From the IMG/VR virus record IMGVR_UViG_3300032241_002679, positions 1 to 64,000 of that record: a stretch of 64,000 nt of DNA; one strand, given 5' to 3'. Origin of the DNA: a virus. The notes beneath the pieces were generated by a model. It saw only the letters and a program-made list of their open reading frames with translations. It searched no databases and was not told the origin of the DNA. This document shows positions 1 to 9,880 of this stretch, one piece after another. The number at the start of each line of letters is the position of its first letter. The first letter of the stretch is position 1. The translations under genes and the position numbers were made by a program.

Positions 1-1884
1 ACTTAATGTACCATTTACTGTTAGACCTGTTACTGTATTAATACTAGCATTTAATGTACCACCAGTATTATTAGTAATTGTAAATGTATTATTATTATAA
101 GTAAATCCAGTATCATATGGTGTGATTAAAGGTAAGCCAGTTATATTGCTTAACGTACCCGTACCAGCTAATGTAATTGTACCGTTTGAATATGTACCAC
201 CAGTAGCTGCATTTATTGTACTATTTCCAACACTACCGCCATTAGATGTAATACTTAATACGTTATTATTTAATGTAGCTGCTGATATATAATTCCATGT
301 ACCTACTGTATATGTATTACCATCATTTCTTGTAAATGTAATAACCCCAGAATTAGCGTTGTATGTACTTCCTGTTGTAAAAGTATTTGCACTAATTAAA
401 CCAGTTATATTACTCAATGTACCAGTACCAGCTAATGTAATTGTTCCATTTGAATAAGTACCACCAGTAGCAGCATTAATTGTAAATGTTTGAGTTGTAC
501 TGTTTGCGGTTGTTACACTTAAAACATTTGATGATAAAGTACTTGAAGTTACAGCTGTAAATAATGGTAATGTATGTAGTACACCCGTAGCATCAGAAGT
601 AACTAATAATGTATCAGTTGCGGATTGTAAACCGATTAATTGTATTGGATTACTAGTAGCAGATACTGTTAATGAAGCCGCACTTATTGTATTGGCTGAT
701 AAAAAAGTTGTAATAGTAGCACTACTCGCCCTAAATGTTCCTATGACATCTAATCTATAATTATTATCAGAACTACCATTAATTACAACATTACCAGAAC
801 CAAATGCTACAAAATTTGAAAACCCACCAACACCAATAGTTAATTTTGCGGCTGAATTAACAAAAGTATTTAAAATTGATGATGAAGTATTTCCAGATTC
901 ACTATGAGAGATAATTAAATTTTGAGTTTTTACATTTATACTACCAATTTTAATCGCTCCATTTGTACCATTAAAAACATTTAAAGTTGCATCATTAGAA
1001 CCATTAAATCCACCTGGTATAGAAGAAAATCCAACTTCTGTTTGACCCGCTAAATTGTTAAAAGCTGTTGTGGCAGACTGATAAATACCAAAATTACCAG
1101 ATTCAATTGACAAACCAATAAAATTTTGATTATTAGTAGCACTAGGCCTAATTCTAATACCATAAAGATAGTTAGCATTGCTAACAGTTGGATTAATATC
1201 CAAAGCAGTATAATAATTATTAGTACTAAAAGCACTAGGACTGTATGTACCCAAAACCCTTAATCCAATACCCGTATTTCCTGTATTAGGATTAACACTA
1301 TATGTTGGGTTTAAATCTAAGCCAACTAATACATCATTTACAACAACAGCATTAAATGTGTTATTTACATATAAACCTCTTGCTATGTTTGAAGATGCTG
1401 AAATATTACCAGAACTTGTTAAACCCGTTACTATGTTAATCGATGCTGATAATGTACCACCAGTATTATTTGTTAATGTAAAAGTATTAGCTGAACTTGT
1501 ATAGGTAAATGCTGTGGTATAAACACTTGGAAATGATGTAGGTAAACCAGTAATACTAGTTAGCGTACCTGAACCACTTAATATAATTGTACCATTAGAA
1601 TATGTACCACCTGTAGCAGCATTAATTGTTGTGGCTGTTGTGCTACTTCCATTTAAAGCAACGGATAAAATGTTATTAGATAATGTTGTTGAACTTATAG
1701 ATGCGACACCAGTTAACACATCATTACGATAAGTTACAGTACCAGAAGGATTTGCGACTAAAAAGTTTGTATTAGCTGAAGAAGCTAAATTTGTAATTTG
1801 TAATGTTGATGCCGATAAATTGCCTTGTACGGCTGAATTATTCAGCGCTATAATCCCGTTACGGGCGATAAATTCATATGCCAT
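1..1884 (-). CDS. Fibre/adhesin-like virion protein, partial (C-terminus off window)
   Basis: The frame is open from ATG at 1884 to base 1, so at least 628 residues are encoded and the C-terminus lies outside the window. The start reads MAYEFIARNGIIALNNSAVQ. The rest is low-complexity, rich in T, S, N and G, with alternating beta-strand patterns such as NAATGGTYSNGTITL and TGLTVNGTLS. The same modules occur in the 2124- and 735-residue fibre genes downstream on this strand. No enzyme motif is visible. I infer a long trimeric beta-rich tail fibre or adhesin acting outside the virion. A candidate promoter octamer lies 41 bases upstream of the start. The fibre role is inferred from composition, module sharing and neighbours. 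Confidence 0.75.
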   Translation of the reverse strand, partial: MAYEFIARNGIIALNNSAVQGNLSASTLQITNLASSANTNFLVANPSGTVTYRNDVLTGVASISSTTLSNNILSVALNGSSTTATTINAATGGTYSNGTIILSGSGTLTSITGLPTSFPSVYTTAFTYTSSANTFTLTNNTGGTLSASINIVTGLTSSGNISASSNIARGLYVNNTFNAVVVNDVLVGLDLNPTYSVNPNTGNTGIGLRVLGTYSPSAFSTNNYYTALDINPTVSNANYLYGIRIRPSATNNQNFIGLSIESGNFGIYQSATTAFNNLAGQTEVGFSSIPGGFNGSNDATLNVFNGTNGAIKIGSINVKTQNLIISHSESGNTSSSILNTFVNSAAKLTIGVGGFSNFVAFGSGNVVINGSSDNNYRLDVIGTFRASSATITTFLSANTISAASLTVSATSNPIQLIGLQSATDTLLVTSDATGVLHTLPLFTAVTSSTLSSNVLSVTTANSTTQTFTINAATGGTYSNGTITLAGTGTLSNITGLISANTFTTGSTYNANSGVITFTRNDGNTYTVGTWNYISAATLNNNVLSITSNGGSVGNSTINAATGGTYSNGTITLAGTGTLSNITGLPLITPYDTGFTYNNNTFTITNNTGGTLNASINTVTGLTVNGTLS

Positions 1885-1891
1885 GTTTACA

Positions 1892-1915
1892 TCTCAGTTT
1901 CCCTATCCACTGAGA
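1892..1915. other. 7-bp inverted repeat in the leader of the partial fibre gene
   Basis: TCTCAGT at 1892-1898 and ACTGAGA at 1909-1915 are perfect inverted repeats around a 10-base loop. They sit between the candidate promoter octamer and the ATG at 1884. The transcript could fold here and affect translation or stability. There is no T run that would make it a good terminator. Confidence 0.4.
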
Positions 1916-1924
1916 AGGTTTTTA

Positions 1925-1932
1925 ATAAATAT
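1925..1932 (-). promoter_or_regulatory. Candidate late promoter octamer ATATTTAT
   Basis: Read on the minus strand this is ATATTTAT, 41 bases upstream of the ATG at 1884. The same octamer, in sense orientation, precedes most transcription units in the window. By position and base content it resembles the T4 late-promoter box TATAAATA, but the assignment is inferred. Confidence 0.35.
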
Positions 1933-1945
1933 CTTATATTTTGAT

Positions 1946-3352
1946 TTATGATATATTAAATCTTTTTTTTGTAGCATTATAATTTTGTAAAATTTCGGAT
2001 GCTGATAAACCTCTATTGTAAACTTTAGCATTTGCTATATATCCATTAAAAAATTCACCTGAACTTTGAGGATCTTTTGCTAAAGCTATATTACCACTTG
2101 GAGTTATTATTGATCCATTATTATTATTAATACTTATTCCATTTATATATAAAGTACCTGTAGATGTGTAACTTAATGCTAAATGTGTCCATTTATTAAG
2201 ACTAACGTTATTTCCATTAAATGATGCTATACCCCCATATAATGCGCCATAAACATTATTAAAAATAAATAATCCATATCCATTTGCACTTGTATTTCCA
2301 TTATAAAATATACATTGATTTCCAGCTGTAGTAGCTGTACAGTATATCCAAACATCTAATGTGAAATTTGTCGTATTTGTTAAAAATACTGGCTGTATAA
2401 CACTATTAGTTGCACCATCAAATGTTAATGCGCCATTATTTATGTTACTATAATATGGTAAATTAGATCCTGTTGATGTTAATGTTGCATTATAAAAATT
2501 ACCAGTTAAATCATACCATATTGTTGAACCAGCTTGATACGAACTAGGATTTGCTGCATCAAGATACAACATTAGATTATTTGTAACAACCGTACCGCCA
2601 AAACCATCATTAACATTACTTGTTGTAGTTGTTGTTGTAAATCTATTTTTTAAAACATTATAATTTTGTTGTATTTCTGATAATGATAAAGCTCTATTAT
2701 ATGCTGAACACGTAGCAATTAAACCATTAAAAGGAGCAATATTTCCAGAACCCCCTAATGGGTTTACCCTACCTAACCCAAGTGATAGTGTTTGAGCTGA
2801 TGAAGTTTGTTCGACAATACCATTATTCGATATTGTCGAATTTAATACACCATTTATATAAAAACTAGCAGCTAATGATGCGGCAGTATAAGTAATAGCA
2901 ATATTTGTCCATGTATTTAATGCAACAACAGTTGAACCACTATCTAATAAATCTTTATTTGGTGTATTCCAAAACCAAAGTTTACCATTACCCTGCATCC
3001 AAAATCCCCAGCCCCCAGTATTATTTGGTGAATTATCCCATTCTTTATCCAATATAATCATATTTGCATAACTTGGAATATTAATCCATGCTTGAAATGT
3101 TTTATCTACCAAATCCAATGCTTTTAAATTACTTCCAAAATTTACATAATTTGTAGCTCCCGTACCAAAGTATATTGCACCAAAGTTTGAACCGCTATAA
3201 CTAACAGAACCATTAAATGTTCCAGTATACCCAGTTGGACCTAAATCAGTAATTGTGGTTGAACCACTTCCATTTAATGAATTAATATTTGCCGCATCTA
3301 TATAAAATACGAGACTATTTGTAACAATTTGACTATTATTTTGAAAACTCAT
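1946..3352 (-). CDS. Two-domain LamG/concanavalin-like lectin virion protein
   Basis: A 468-residue protein made of two similar halves (about residues 1-235 and 250-468). Each opens with NSLVFYIDAAN or NNLMLYLDAAN, followed by a Gly/Thr-rich strand. Each contains the pattern of a LamG/concanavalin-like jelly roll: W-x-N/H-x-A-x-(S/T)-Y-T, then a 'YINGV' turn, then a closing strand with YNRxLSxSEIxQNYN. That closing motif is typical of the LamG-like fold in Bacteroidota and phage proteins. It probably binds a cell-surface glycan. The gene lies one base downstream of the 2124-residue fibre gene on the same strand, so the two are probably co-transcribed. The fold is well supported; the ligand is unknown. 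Confidence 0.8.
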   Translation of the reverse strand: MSFQNNSQIVTNSLVFYIDAANINSLNGSGSTTITDLGPTGYTGTFNGSVSYSGSNFGAIYFGTGATNYVNFGSNLKALDLVDKTFQAWINIPSYANMIILDKEWDNSPNNTGGWGFWMQGNGKLWFWNTPNKDLLDSGSTVVALNTWTNIAITYTAASLAASFYINGVLNSTISNNGIVEQTSSAQTLSLGLGRVNPLGGSGNIAPFNGLIATCSAYNRALSLSEIQQNYNVLKNRFTTTTTTSNVNDGFGGTVVTNNLMLYLDAANPSSYQAGSTIWYDLTGNFYNATLTSTGSNLPYYSNINNGALTFDGATNSVIQPVFLTNTTNFTLDVWIYCTATTAGNQCIFYNGNTSANGYGLFIFNNVYGALYGGIASFNGNNVSLNKWTHLALSYTSTGTLYINGISINNNNGSIITPSGNIALAKDPQSSGEFFNGYIANAKVYNRGLSASEILQNYNATKKRFNIS

Positions 3353-3353
3353 A

Positions 3354-6300
3354 TTATATAGCTCTTACTATTGTTTTGACTGTCCATGTACCAGTTGCAG
3401 CTGATGCTGATAATACGGCATTACCACTGACAACAGATACACCAAATGTTATAGCACTTGTACTTCCAATATCATTTGTAGAATTATCAGTATATTGAGC
3501 AGTTGTTCCACTAAATATACTCATAATAGTCCCACTTCTTGCTCCACTCGTACTTAATACAGTATAGTCAAAAAATACCCCTGTATACGCACTAATTGGT
3601 ATACTGTATATTGTTGTACCAGAACTTGCTGTTACATTTACTTTAGCTGTTGAATTTAAGGATAATGATTGATAATTACCCATAAACACTTGGCTAGATG
3701 CATTAACTTGGAATATTGGTAACCCAGAAATATTATTAACGTTGAATATAGTACCACTACCAAGATTATCACTAACTGAGAATAATGTACCCGTTGAACC
3801 AATTACACTGAATATTGGATTTGTTGTCCCACTACCAATAACAGTTAATACATTCTGCGCTGCTCCAGAGAATAAACCTGTATTTGCAGTAATTGATGCC
3901 GTATTTATTGTACTAGCTGATGTAGCTTGTAATACCGTATTACCAGTTACTGTCAAATTACCATTAACCGTTAATCCCGTAACCGTATTAATACTAGCAT
4001 TTAATGTACCACCTGTATTATTTGTTAGTGTAAATGTATTGTTATTATAGGTAAACCCTGTAGTATATACCGTAGCAAATGATGTTGGAAAACCAGTAAT
4101 ACTAGTTAGCGTACCTGAACCAGCTAATGTAATTGTACCAGCACTATATGTACCACCAGTAGCTGCATTAATAGTAATAGTTGTTGTGTTACCACCATTA
4201 GGCGTAATACTTAATATATTACTATTTAATGTAGCGGCTGATATATAATTCCATGTACCCGCTGTATATGTCTGTCCGTCATTTCTAATACTAGTTAATA
4301 TACCAGTACCAGCGTTATACGTACTTCCTGTAGTAAATGTATTTGCAGATATTAAACCAGTAATATTACTTAATGCACCACTACCACTAAGTGTAATCGT
4401 ACCATTAGAATATGTACCACCAGTAGCCGCATTAATTGTACTATTAATAATACTACCTCCATTAGACGTAATACTTAATATATTATTGTTTAATGTAGTC
4501 GCTGATACATAATTCCATGTACCTGCTGTATATGTAATACCATCATTACGTGCAAATGATAATGTACCTGTATTAGCATTATATGTAGAAGCTGTTGTGA
4601 ATGTATTTGCGGATATTAATCCTGTAATACTACTCAATACACCGCTACCAGATAATGTAATTGTACCAGCACTATATGTACCACCAGTAGCTGCATTAAT
4701 AGTAGTAGCAGTTGTACTACTTCCATTTAAAGCAACACTCAATACATTATTTACCAATGTAACAGCACTAGTAGACTGTGTACCAGTTAATACATCACTA
4801 CGATAATACAATACACCAGTAGAATCCTGAGTAATAAATTGCATTGTCTGAGCAGCTTGTATACCCTGAAATCTAACTGGATTTGTTATTGCCACTACAT
4901 GTAATGTATTTGTAATAGCACTAGATACTACATTTATACCTACCTGACCACTGGTCTGTGCTACGATACTTGGAATACCAGTTGTAACAGAATATGTATT
5001 ATTTCCAAACAATACACCACCAATATTAAAACTATTTGTAGTACCAGATGGTAATGATATATTTGTACCAATAATTGTATTATTAGAACCAATATTCGTT
5101 GAGTTATTAGCTACATTATAACCTATAAAATTTGAATAAGACGCATTAATAGCATTATTACCAGCTTGATAACCTATAAAATTTGTATTGCTCGCACCAG
5201 TTGCACTATAACCAGCATAATATCCAAAGAAATTTGAGTATGAAGCATTAGTTGCATTATATCCAGCATACTGGCCTAATAAATTTGTATTACTCGCACC
5301 AGTTGCAGTATATCCAGCATTAGCCCCAATAAATATTGAATTATTTGCTCCATTTGCTCCATAACCACTATTTGTTCCTAAAAAGTTTGAGTTATTAGCG
5401 TTTGTTGCTAATCTACCAGCTTGAGAACCTAAAAAGTTTGAATATGAAGCATTAGTTGCACTGTTTCCAACATTGTACCCAAAAAAGTTTGATTGCAAGG
5501 CATTATAGGCGTTTAAACCAGCATTTTGTCCTAAAAAGTTTGAGTTATTTGCACCACTAGCAGTCTGACCAGCACTAGAACCAATGAAATTTGAAAAAGA
5601 TGCACCAGTAGCATTATAACCAGCATAATATCCAAAGAAATTTGATTGATAAGCGACATTTGCTTGATATCCAGCATTTTGTCCTAAAAAGTTTGAATAT
5701 GAAGCATTAGTGGCTTGATTACCAGCATAATATCCAAAGAAATTTGAATATGGTGCATTTGGTGCTGCTTGACCAGCATAATATCCCAAGAAATTTGAGT
5801 TATTTGCCGCATTTGCACCATTACCAGCATAATATCCCAAGAAATTTGAATTATTTGCAGAATATGCGTTTATACCAGCAAGATATCCCAAAAAGTTTGA
5901 GTTATTTGCATAAGCAGCAGATTGACCAGCACTCTGTCCCAAGAAATTTGAGTTACTGGCTAAACTTGCACCATTACCAGCATTAGTTCCTAAAAAGTTT
6001 GAATTATTTGCGGAATACGCATTTATACCAGCACTCTGTCCTAAGAAATTTGAGTTATTTGCAGCATATGCTGTATTACCAGCATTCTGTCCAAAGAAAT
6101 TTGCACTAGTCGCAGCAGTCGCATTATACCCAGCACTAATTCCAATAAATGTGGAAGCACTAGCTATTGTAGCTCCACTACCAGCATTAGTTCCAATAAA
6201 ATTTGAGTTATTTGCAGAATATGCAAAACCACCAGCATTAGTTCCAATAAAATTTGAATTACTTGCAGAATATGCAACATAACCAGCATTAGTTCCAATA

Positions 6301-9300
6301 AAATTTGAGTTATTTGCAGAATATGCAAAACCACCAGCATTAGTTCCCAAGAAGTTTGAATAAAATGCATTTATAGCACTAGTACCAGCCCCATAACCCA
6401 AGAAATTTGAATATGAAGCATTAGTTGCTTGGTAACCAGCATAATAATTTAAAAAATTAGAATATGTGGCTCCAGTTGCCCCATAACCAGTATTATTACC
6501 AAAAAAGTTTGAATATGATGCACTAGTTGCTTGAAAACCAGCGTTATTACCAAAGAAATTTGAATATGAAGCACTAGTTGCTTGAAAACCAGCGTTATTA
6601 CCAAAGAAATTTGAATTATTTGCGTTTGTAGAATTATAACCAGCTTGGTAACCAATAAAATTTGAATACGAAGAATTACTTGAAGACCATCCAGCATAAT
6701 AACCTAAAAAGTTTGAATATGAAGCAGAATAACCAGCATTTCCAGCAAATTGACCAAAGAAATTTGAGTTATTTGCAGAATATGCTTGATAACCAGCATG
6801 GTTACCAAAAAAGTTTGAATTATTTGCACTTGCAGCACTACCACCAGCAACAGTTCCCAAGAAGTTTGAATAAAATGCATTTATAGCACCACTACCAGCA
6901 TATTGACCTAAGAAGTTTGAAAATGTGGCTCCAGTTGCCGAAGTTCCACCATATTGCCCATATACAAACATATCACTAGCTGAAGCCACAGCATTATCAC
7001 CCAAAGCAATTGATCTAGCTCCCGTAGCAGAAGGTGATACCGCTGGATTTCCGCTATATTCCGCATAATATTTTAATGATGCTGGGAAACCACCTATAGT
7101 TGTAGTAAATGTACCCGTACCAGATAAAGTTAATACAGTACCGCCATAGGAACCACCTGTAATTGCATTAATCGTACTATTAACAACACTACCACCATTA
7201 GACGTAATACTCAATACGTTACCACTCAATGTAGTGGCTGATATATAATTCCATGTACCTGCTGTATATGTCTGTCCATCATTTCTAATATGAGTTAATA
7301 TACCAGTACCAGCATTATACGTAGAAGCTGTAGTAAATGTATTTGCAGATATTAAACCAGTAATATTACTTAATGTACCAGTACCACTAAGTGTAATTGT
7401 ACCATTAGAATAAGTACCACCAGTAGCTGCATTAATTGTTGTAGTTACAACACTACCACCATTAGACGTAATACTTAATATATTACTATTTAATGTAGTG
7501 GCTGATATATAATTCCATGTACCTGCTGTATAACTTGTACCATCACTTTTACTATTAGTTAAAACACCAGTAGATGGATTATATGTTGATGCTGTTGTTG
7601 TTGAAAATCCAGTAATTGTACCTAATACACCACTACCAGATAAAGTAATTGTACCATTAGAATATGTACCGCCAGTAGCTGCATTTAAAGTCGTATAACT
7701 AAAATTACCATTTGTATCGCTTACAATATATCTTGTATTAGCTGAACTTGTTAATCCAGTTACTTGTAAATTGGTGAATAATCCAGTTCCATTCCCTAAT
7801 ATAGCAGCTGTTCTTACACCTGCACCATTTAATAAAGTAAATACGTCATCAGTATCTGAAGCACTACCTCTTTTTATTTCAACACTACCAAAGGTTGAGT
7901 TAGTGGTAATTTGCGGAGGTGCTGAGTTATTATAAGCTTGTTGTAAAGTAGTGGTACTAGCACCAGCACCAGCCGAAACGCTTTCCCCAAATTTTGATGC
8001 AATTGAAAATTGAGCTTGAGATGAATTTGTTAAGTCACTAGCTCCTGCTTGAACACTTAATATTGCAATCAACAAACCATTATCTCTAGCATTTGGATAT
8101 ACAATAAAAGTCTCTGTTGATGCAGCAGCTATTGCTGCTGATAAAGTAGAATATACTGTTTGACCATATTGAATTCTAACCAATCCTGTTGGAAATATAT
8201 ATATTCTTTGATTTGTAGCTTGTTTAGTTGGGCTACCAACAGGTGTAATAATACCATTTAAATCATAATTTGTTGGGTCAATCAATGTAGTATTTGAGCC
8301 AACTGTGCCACCTGTTTGATTACGATATTGAAACGTTAATGGTGATGAACCAGCTAAACTTACTTGTGAGGGATTTAATGCATTTTTATAAAAGTTTATA
8401 CCCAATCCCCATAAATTACCAGCGCCCAAAGCTGTTGTTAAACCAGTATATGAATTAATAGTTATACCATCATTAATTAATTTTATTGGCGTAAACATAT
8501 CACGCAACTGGGATATTGGTGAAATATCATTATCTGTTTGGTTTAGTACAGCTATAATTGAATTATTAAAATTAGCCGTTTTACCCAAATATATATTTTG
8601 TCTTCTTTGTATTGGTGTCGGAAATGTAGATGTTTGAAATAAAGTACTGGCACTTGTTATAAAAAAATAATTACTTTCTGAACCTGATAAATATTGGGGA
8701 ATTAATCCTGTAACTCCACTATAATTAACATAAGTTAGTGTCGGTAAAACTGGATTAGAGGTATTATCAACAATCCATCCCTGAACTGGATTAATATTTA
8801 CAGTAGTTGTAGATGCTGATGTAATTCCAGAAAAAACAAAAACACCTGTAGATGTGTTATTACCATTTATAATATTTCCCTCTTTTATTGTAATACTACT
8901 TGTAGGTAATTCATTTTGAATAAGAACAATTATTGAGCCATTTGATGTGTCAGAAGAGATACACCATCCTATAAACGAAACTCTAGATTTATAAGCTAAA
9001 TTATTGTAGTTATTACTAATACCACCATCTACAGTATCAGATATAAATAACTCATCACCAGCTGTAAATCCGCTTGTATTAATCCCAGTTAATAGACCAA
9101 AATTTGTTATAAACCCAAAAGAATTATTTGGTATGTCATGTGTGGCAATACCACTAGCTTGACCATATTCAGTACTTAAACCACTTAATGCATATGAAGC
9201 ATTTGCCAATCTAAGAGTAGGTGTATTAACAGTAGCACCAGTTATATGAACTACTTGTCCTTTATTTATTTGATTACCACTTTGATTAAAAACTCTTATA

Positions 9301-9728
9301 AGACTAACTTGACCTAAATTAACACTAACATCCGTATTTGTTGTTTGAGGATAATAAGTTAAAGAATCAGATGAATTATTAAAAAATAATCTACCTGCTA
9401 ATGCGGATACCGTAGAAGCAGTATTAAAATCAATATTATTTACACTTGAAATTGTATTAGCTGTTAAAGCTGGAGTCTGAATAGTTGTGGCTGAAAATAA
9501 ATTAGCGTAAACATTTCCACTGACTGTACCACCAGTTAATGATAATCTATCCCATCCTATTTGTTGAACACTTGTTGCTGCAGAAGCACCACCAGTAAAA
9601 AGACTGTACATTTTAGCATCAGCCACATTTACAGCTACCTCACCTAGCATTAAATTTGAAATCTGGGGAACTTTACCAGCGACATTAGAAACCTTTAAAA
9701 TAAAGGTATTATTCCTTGTATTTGCCAT
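3354..9728 (-). CDS. Giant tail fibre/adhesin with 36 tandem 17-residue beta-roll repeats
   Basis: A 2124-residue protein. The N-terminus (MANTRNNTFILKVSN) is followed by LMLGEVAVNVADAKMYSL, a pattern seen at the start of many phage fibres. Residues about 740-900 hold two copies of an 88-residue module (TASTYN..TGTWNYISATTL). Next comes SIALGDNAVASASD, a YadA-head-like (Hep/Hag) motif. Residues 937-1548 are 36 repeats in exact register of SNFLGxxAGxxATNASY. A cap (IIGTN.SLPSG..NSFNIGGVLFG) shared with two other fibres follows, then more 88-residue modules and a C-terminal beta domain. By analogy with Hep/Hag repeats the array is inferred to be a trimeric left-handed beta-roll shaft. It is probably a receptor-binding or decoration fibre. 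Confidence 0.82.
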   Translation of the reverse strand: MANTRNNTFILKVSNVAGKVPQISNLMLGEVAVNVADAKMYSLFTGGASAATSVQQIGWDRLSLTGGTVSGNVYANLFSATTIQTPALTANTISSVNNIDFNTASTVSALAGRLFFNNSSDSLTYYPQTTNTDVSVNLGQVSLIRVFNQSGNQINKGQVVHITGATVNTPTLRLANASYALSGLSTEYGQASGIATHDIPNNSFGFITNFGLLTGINTSGFTAGDELFISDTVDGGISNNYNNLAYKSRVSFIGWCISSDTSNGSIIVLIQNELPTSSITIKEGNIINGNNTSTGVFVFSGITSASTTTVNINPVQGWIVDNTSNPVLPTLTYVNYSGVTGLIPQYLSGSESNYFFITSASTLFQTSTFPTPIQRRQNIYLGKTANFNNSIIAVLNQTDNDISPISQLRDMFTPIKLINDGITINSYTGLTTALGAGNLWGLGINFYKNALNPSQVSLAGSSPLTFQYRNQTGGTVGSNTTLIDPTNYDLNGIITPVGSPTKQATNQRIYIFPTGLVRIQYGQTVYSTLSAAIAAASTETFIVYPNARDNGLLIAILSVQAGASDLTNSSQAQFSIASKFGESVSAGAGASTTTLQQAYNNSAPPQITTNSTFGSVEIKRGSASDTDDVFTLLNGAGVRTAAILGNGTGLFTNLQVTGLTSSANTRYIVSDTNGNFSYTTLNAATGGTYSNGTITLSGSGVLGTITGFSTTTASTYNPSTGVLTNSKSDGTSYTAGTWNYISATTLNSNILSITSNGGSVVTTTINAATGGTYSNGTITLSGTGTLSNITGLISANTFTTASTYNAGTGILTHIRNDGQTYTAGTWNYISATTLSGNVLSITSNGGSVVNSTINAITGGSYGGTVLTLSGTGTFTTTIGGFPASLKYYAEYSGNPAVSPSATGARSIALGDNAVASASDMFVYGQYGGTSATGATFSNFLGQYAGSGAINAFYSNFLGTVAGGSAASANNSNFFGNHAGYQAYSANNSNFFGQFAGNAGYSASYSNFLGYYAGWSSSNSSYSNFIGYQAGYNSTNANNSNFFGNNAGFQATSASYSNFFGNNAGFQATSASYSNFFGNNTGYGATGATYSNFLNYYAGYQATNASYSNFLGYGAGTSAINAFYSNFLGTNAGGFAYSANNSNFIGTNAGYVAYSASNSNFIGTNAGGFAYSANNSNFIGTNAGSGATIASASTFIGISAGYNATAATSANFFGQNAGNTAYAANNSNFLGQSAGINAYSANNSNFLGTNAGNGASLASNSNFLGQSAGQSAAYANNSNFLGYLAGINAYSANNSNFLGYYAGNGANAANNSNFLGYYAGQAAPNAPYSNFFGYYAGNQATNASYSNFLGQNAGYQANVAYQSNFFGYYAGYNATGASFSNFIGSSAGQTASGANNSNFLGQNAGLNAYNALQSNFFGYNVGNSATNASYSNFLGSQAGRLATNANNSNFLGTNSGYGANGANNSIFIGANAGYTATGASNTNLLGQYAGYNATNASYSNFFGYYAGYSATGASNTNFIGYQAGNNAINASYSNFIGYNVANNSTNIGSNNTIIGTNISLPSGTTNSFNIGGVLFGNNTYSVTTGIPSIVAQTSGQVGINVVSSAITNTLHVVAITNPVRFQGIQAAQTMQFITQDSTGVLYYRSDVLTGTQSTSAVTLVNNVLSVALNGSSTTATTINAATGGTYSAGTITLSGSGVLSSITGLISANTFTTASTYNANTGTLSFARNDGITYTAGTWNYVSATTLNNNILSITSNGGSIINSTINAATGGTYSNGTITLSGSGALSNITGLISANTFTTGSTYNAGTGILTSIRNDGQTYTAGTWNYISAATLNSNILSITPNGGNTTTITINAATGGTYSAGTITLAGSGTLTSITGFPTSFATVYTTGFTYNNNTFTLTNNTGGTLNASINTVTGLTVNGNLTVTGNTVLQATSASTINTASITANTGLFSGAAQNVLTVIGSGTTNPIFSVIGSTGTLFSVSDNLGSGTIFNVNNISGLPIFQVNASSQVFMGNYQSLSLNSTAKVNVTASSGTTIYSIPISAYTGVFFDYTVLSTSGARSGTIMSIFSGTTAQYTDNSTNDIGSTSAITFGVSVVSGNAVLSASAATGTWTVKTIVRAI
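4090..4720 (-). repeat. Copies of the 88-residue fibre module (C-terminal set)
   Basis: Two consecutive modules of about 264 bases encode NAATGGTYS.GTITL, LISANTFTT.STYN, RNDG.TYTAGTWNY and NILSIT.NGG. Near-identical DNA recurs at about 7120-7640, 11210-11480 and 120-480. Copies between paralogous genes offer targets for recombination. Confidence 0.7.
5085..6920 (-). repeat. Array of 36 x 51-bp coding repeats
   Basis: From the Ser codon at 6920 to 5085 the coding sequence is exactly 36 units of 51 bases, each encoding a 17-residue SNF(L/F/I)GxxAG-type repeat with no insertion. Two neighbouring units near 6525-6625 encode the identical SNFFGNNAGFQATSASY and are almost identical in DNA, which suggests recent tandem duplication. 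The units are contiguous and coding. Confidence 0.9.
7120..7640 (-). repeat. Copies of the 88-residue fibre module (N-terminal set)
   Basis: Two modules in the N-terminal third of the giant fibre have the same TGTWNYISATTL and SITSNGGSV landmarks as the C-terminal set. They lie just before the YadA-like motif that opens the 17-residue array. Confidence 0.7.
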
Positions 9729-9750
9729 GTATATACATTATTAAAAAAAT

Positions 9751-9783
9751 CTCTATATAGAGTAATTATGAGGTTATATAACC
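9751..9783. other. Two 12-bp palindromes in the giant-fibre leader
   Basis: CTCTATATAGAG (9751-9762) and GGTTATATAACC (9772-9783) are perfect palindromes 9 bases apart. They lie between the candidate promoter octamer at 9790-9797 and the ATG at 9728. They could be operator half-sites or RNA structure in the leader. No regulator is identified. Confidence 0.35.
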
Positions 9784-9789
9784 CTAAAA

Positions 9790-9797
9790 ATAAATAT
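9790..9797 (-). promoter_or_regulatory. Candidate late promoter octamer ATATTTAT
   Basis: Sense-strand ATATTTAT 62 bases upstream of the giant fibre ATG. It overlaps the end of the terminator hairpin of the preceding gene, so the two signals are nested. Confidence 0.35.
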
Positions 9798-9827
9798 CCC
9801 TGAATATTTGTTTATTCAGGGATATTT
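9792..9827 (-). terminator. Rho-independent terminator after the 735-residue fibre gene
   Basis: AAATATCCCTGAATA (9792-9806) pairs perfectly over 15 bp with TATTCAGGGATATTT (9813-9827) around a 6-base loop. On the minus strand the stem is followed by TATTTTTA. It sits 53 bases past the stop of the 735-residue fibre gene and before the giant fibre gene. Confidence 0.75.
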
Positions 9828-9880
9828 AACTATTTATTTTTTAAAGTAAATATTATTATAACTAATTGATAATCAATTTA

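Noticed and set aside
1050-1235. 61-codon minus-strand frame inside the partial fibre gene
   Set aside because: It lies in another frame of the fibre gene; the hydrophobic product is what A+T-rich antiphase frames normally give.
3742-4806. Plus-strand open frames (102 and 69 codons) opposite the giant fibre
   Set aside because: They are antisense shadows of the repeat modules; the same happens at 10518-10718 over the homologous module, which shows dependence on the minus-strand gene.
5744-6886. Short frames in both strands across the 17-residue array
   Set aside because: Periodic composition of the 51-bp unit leaves other frames open; their products are low-complexity repeats without start signals.
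5085-6920. CRISPR-like appearance of 51-bp repeats
   Set aside because: The units are contiguous and keep one open frame with protein-level conservation; there are no spacers and no cas genes.
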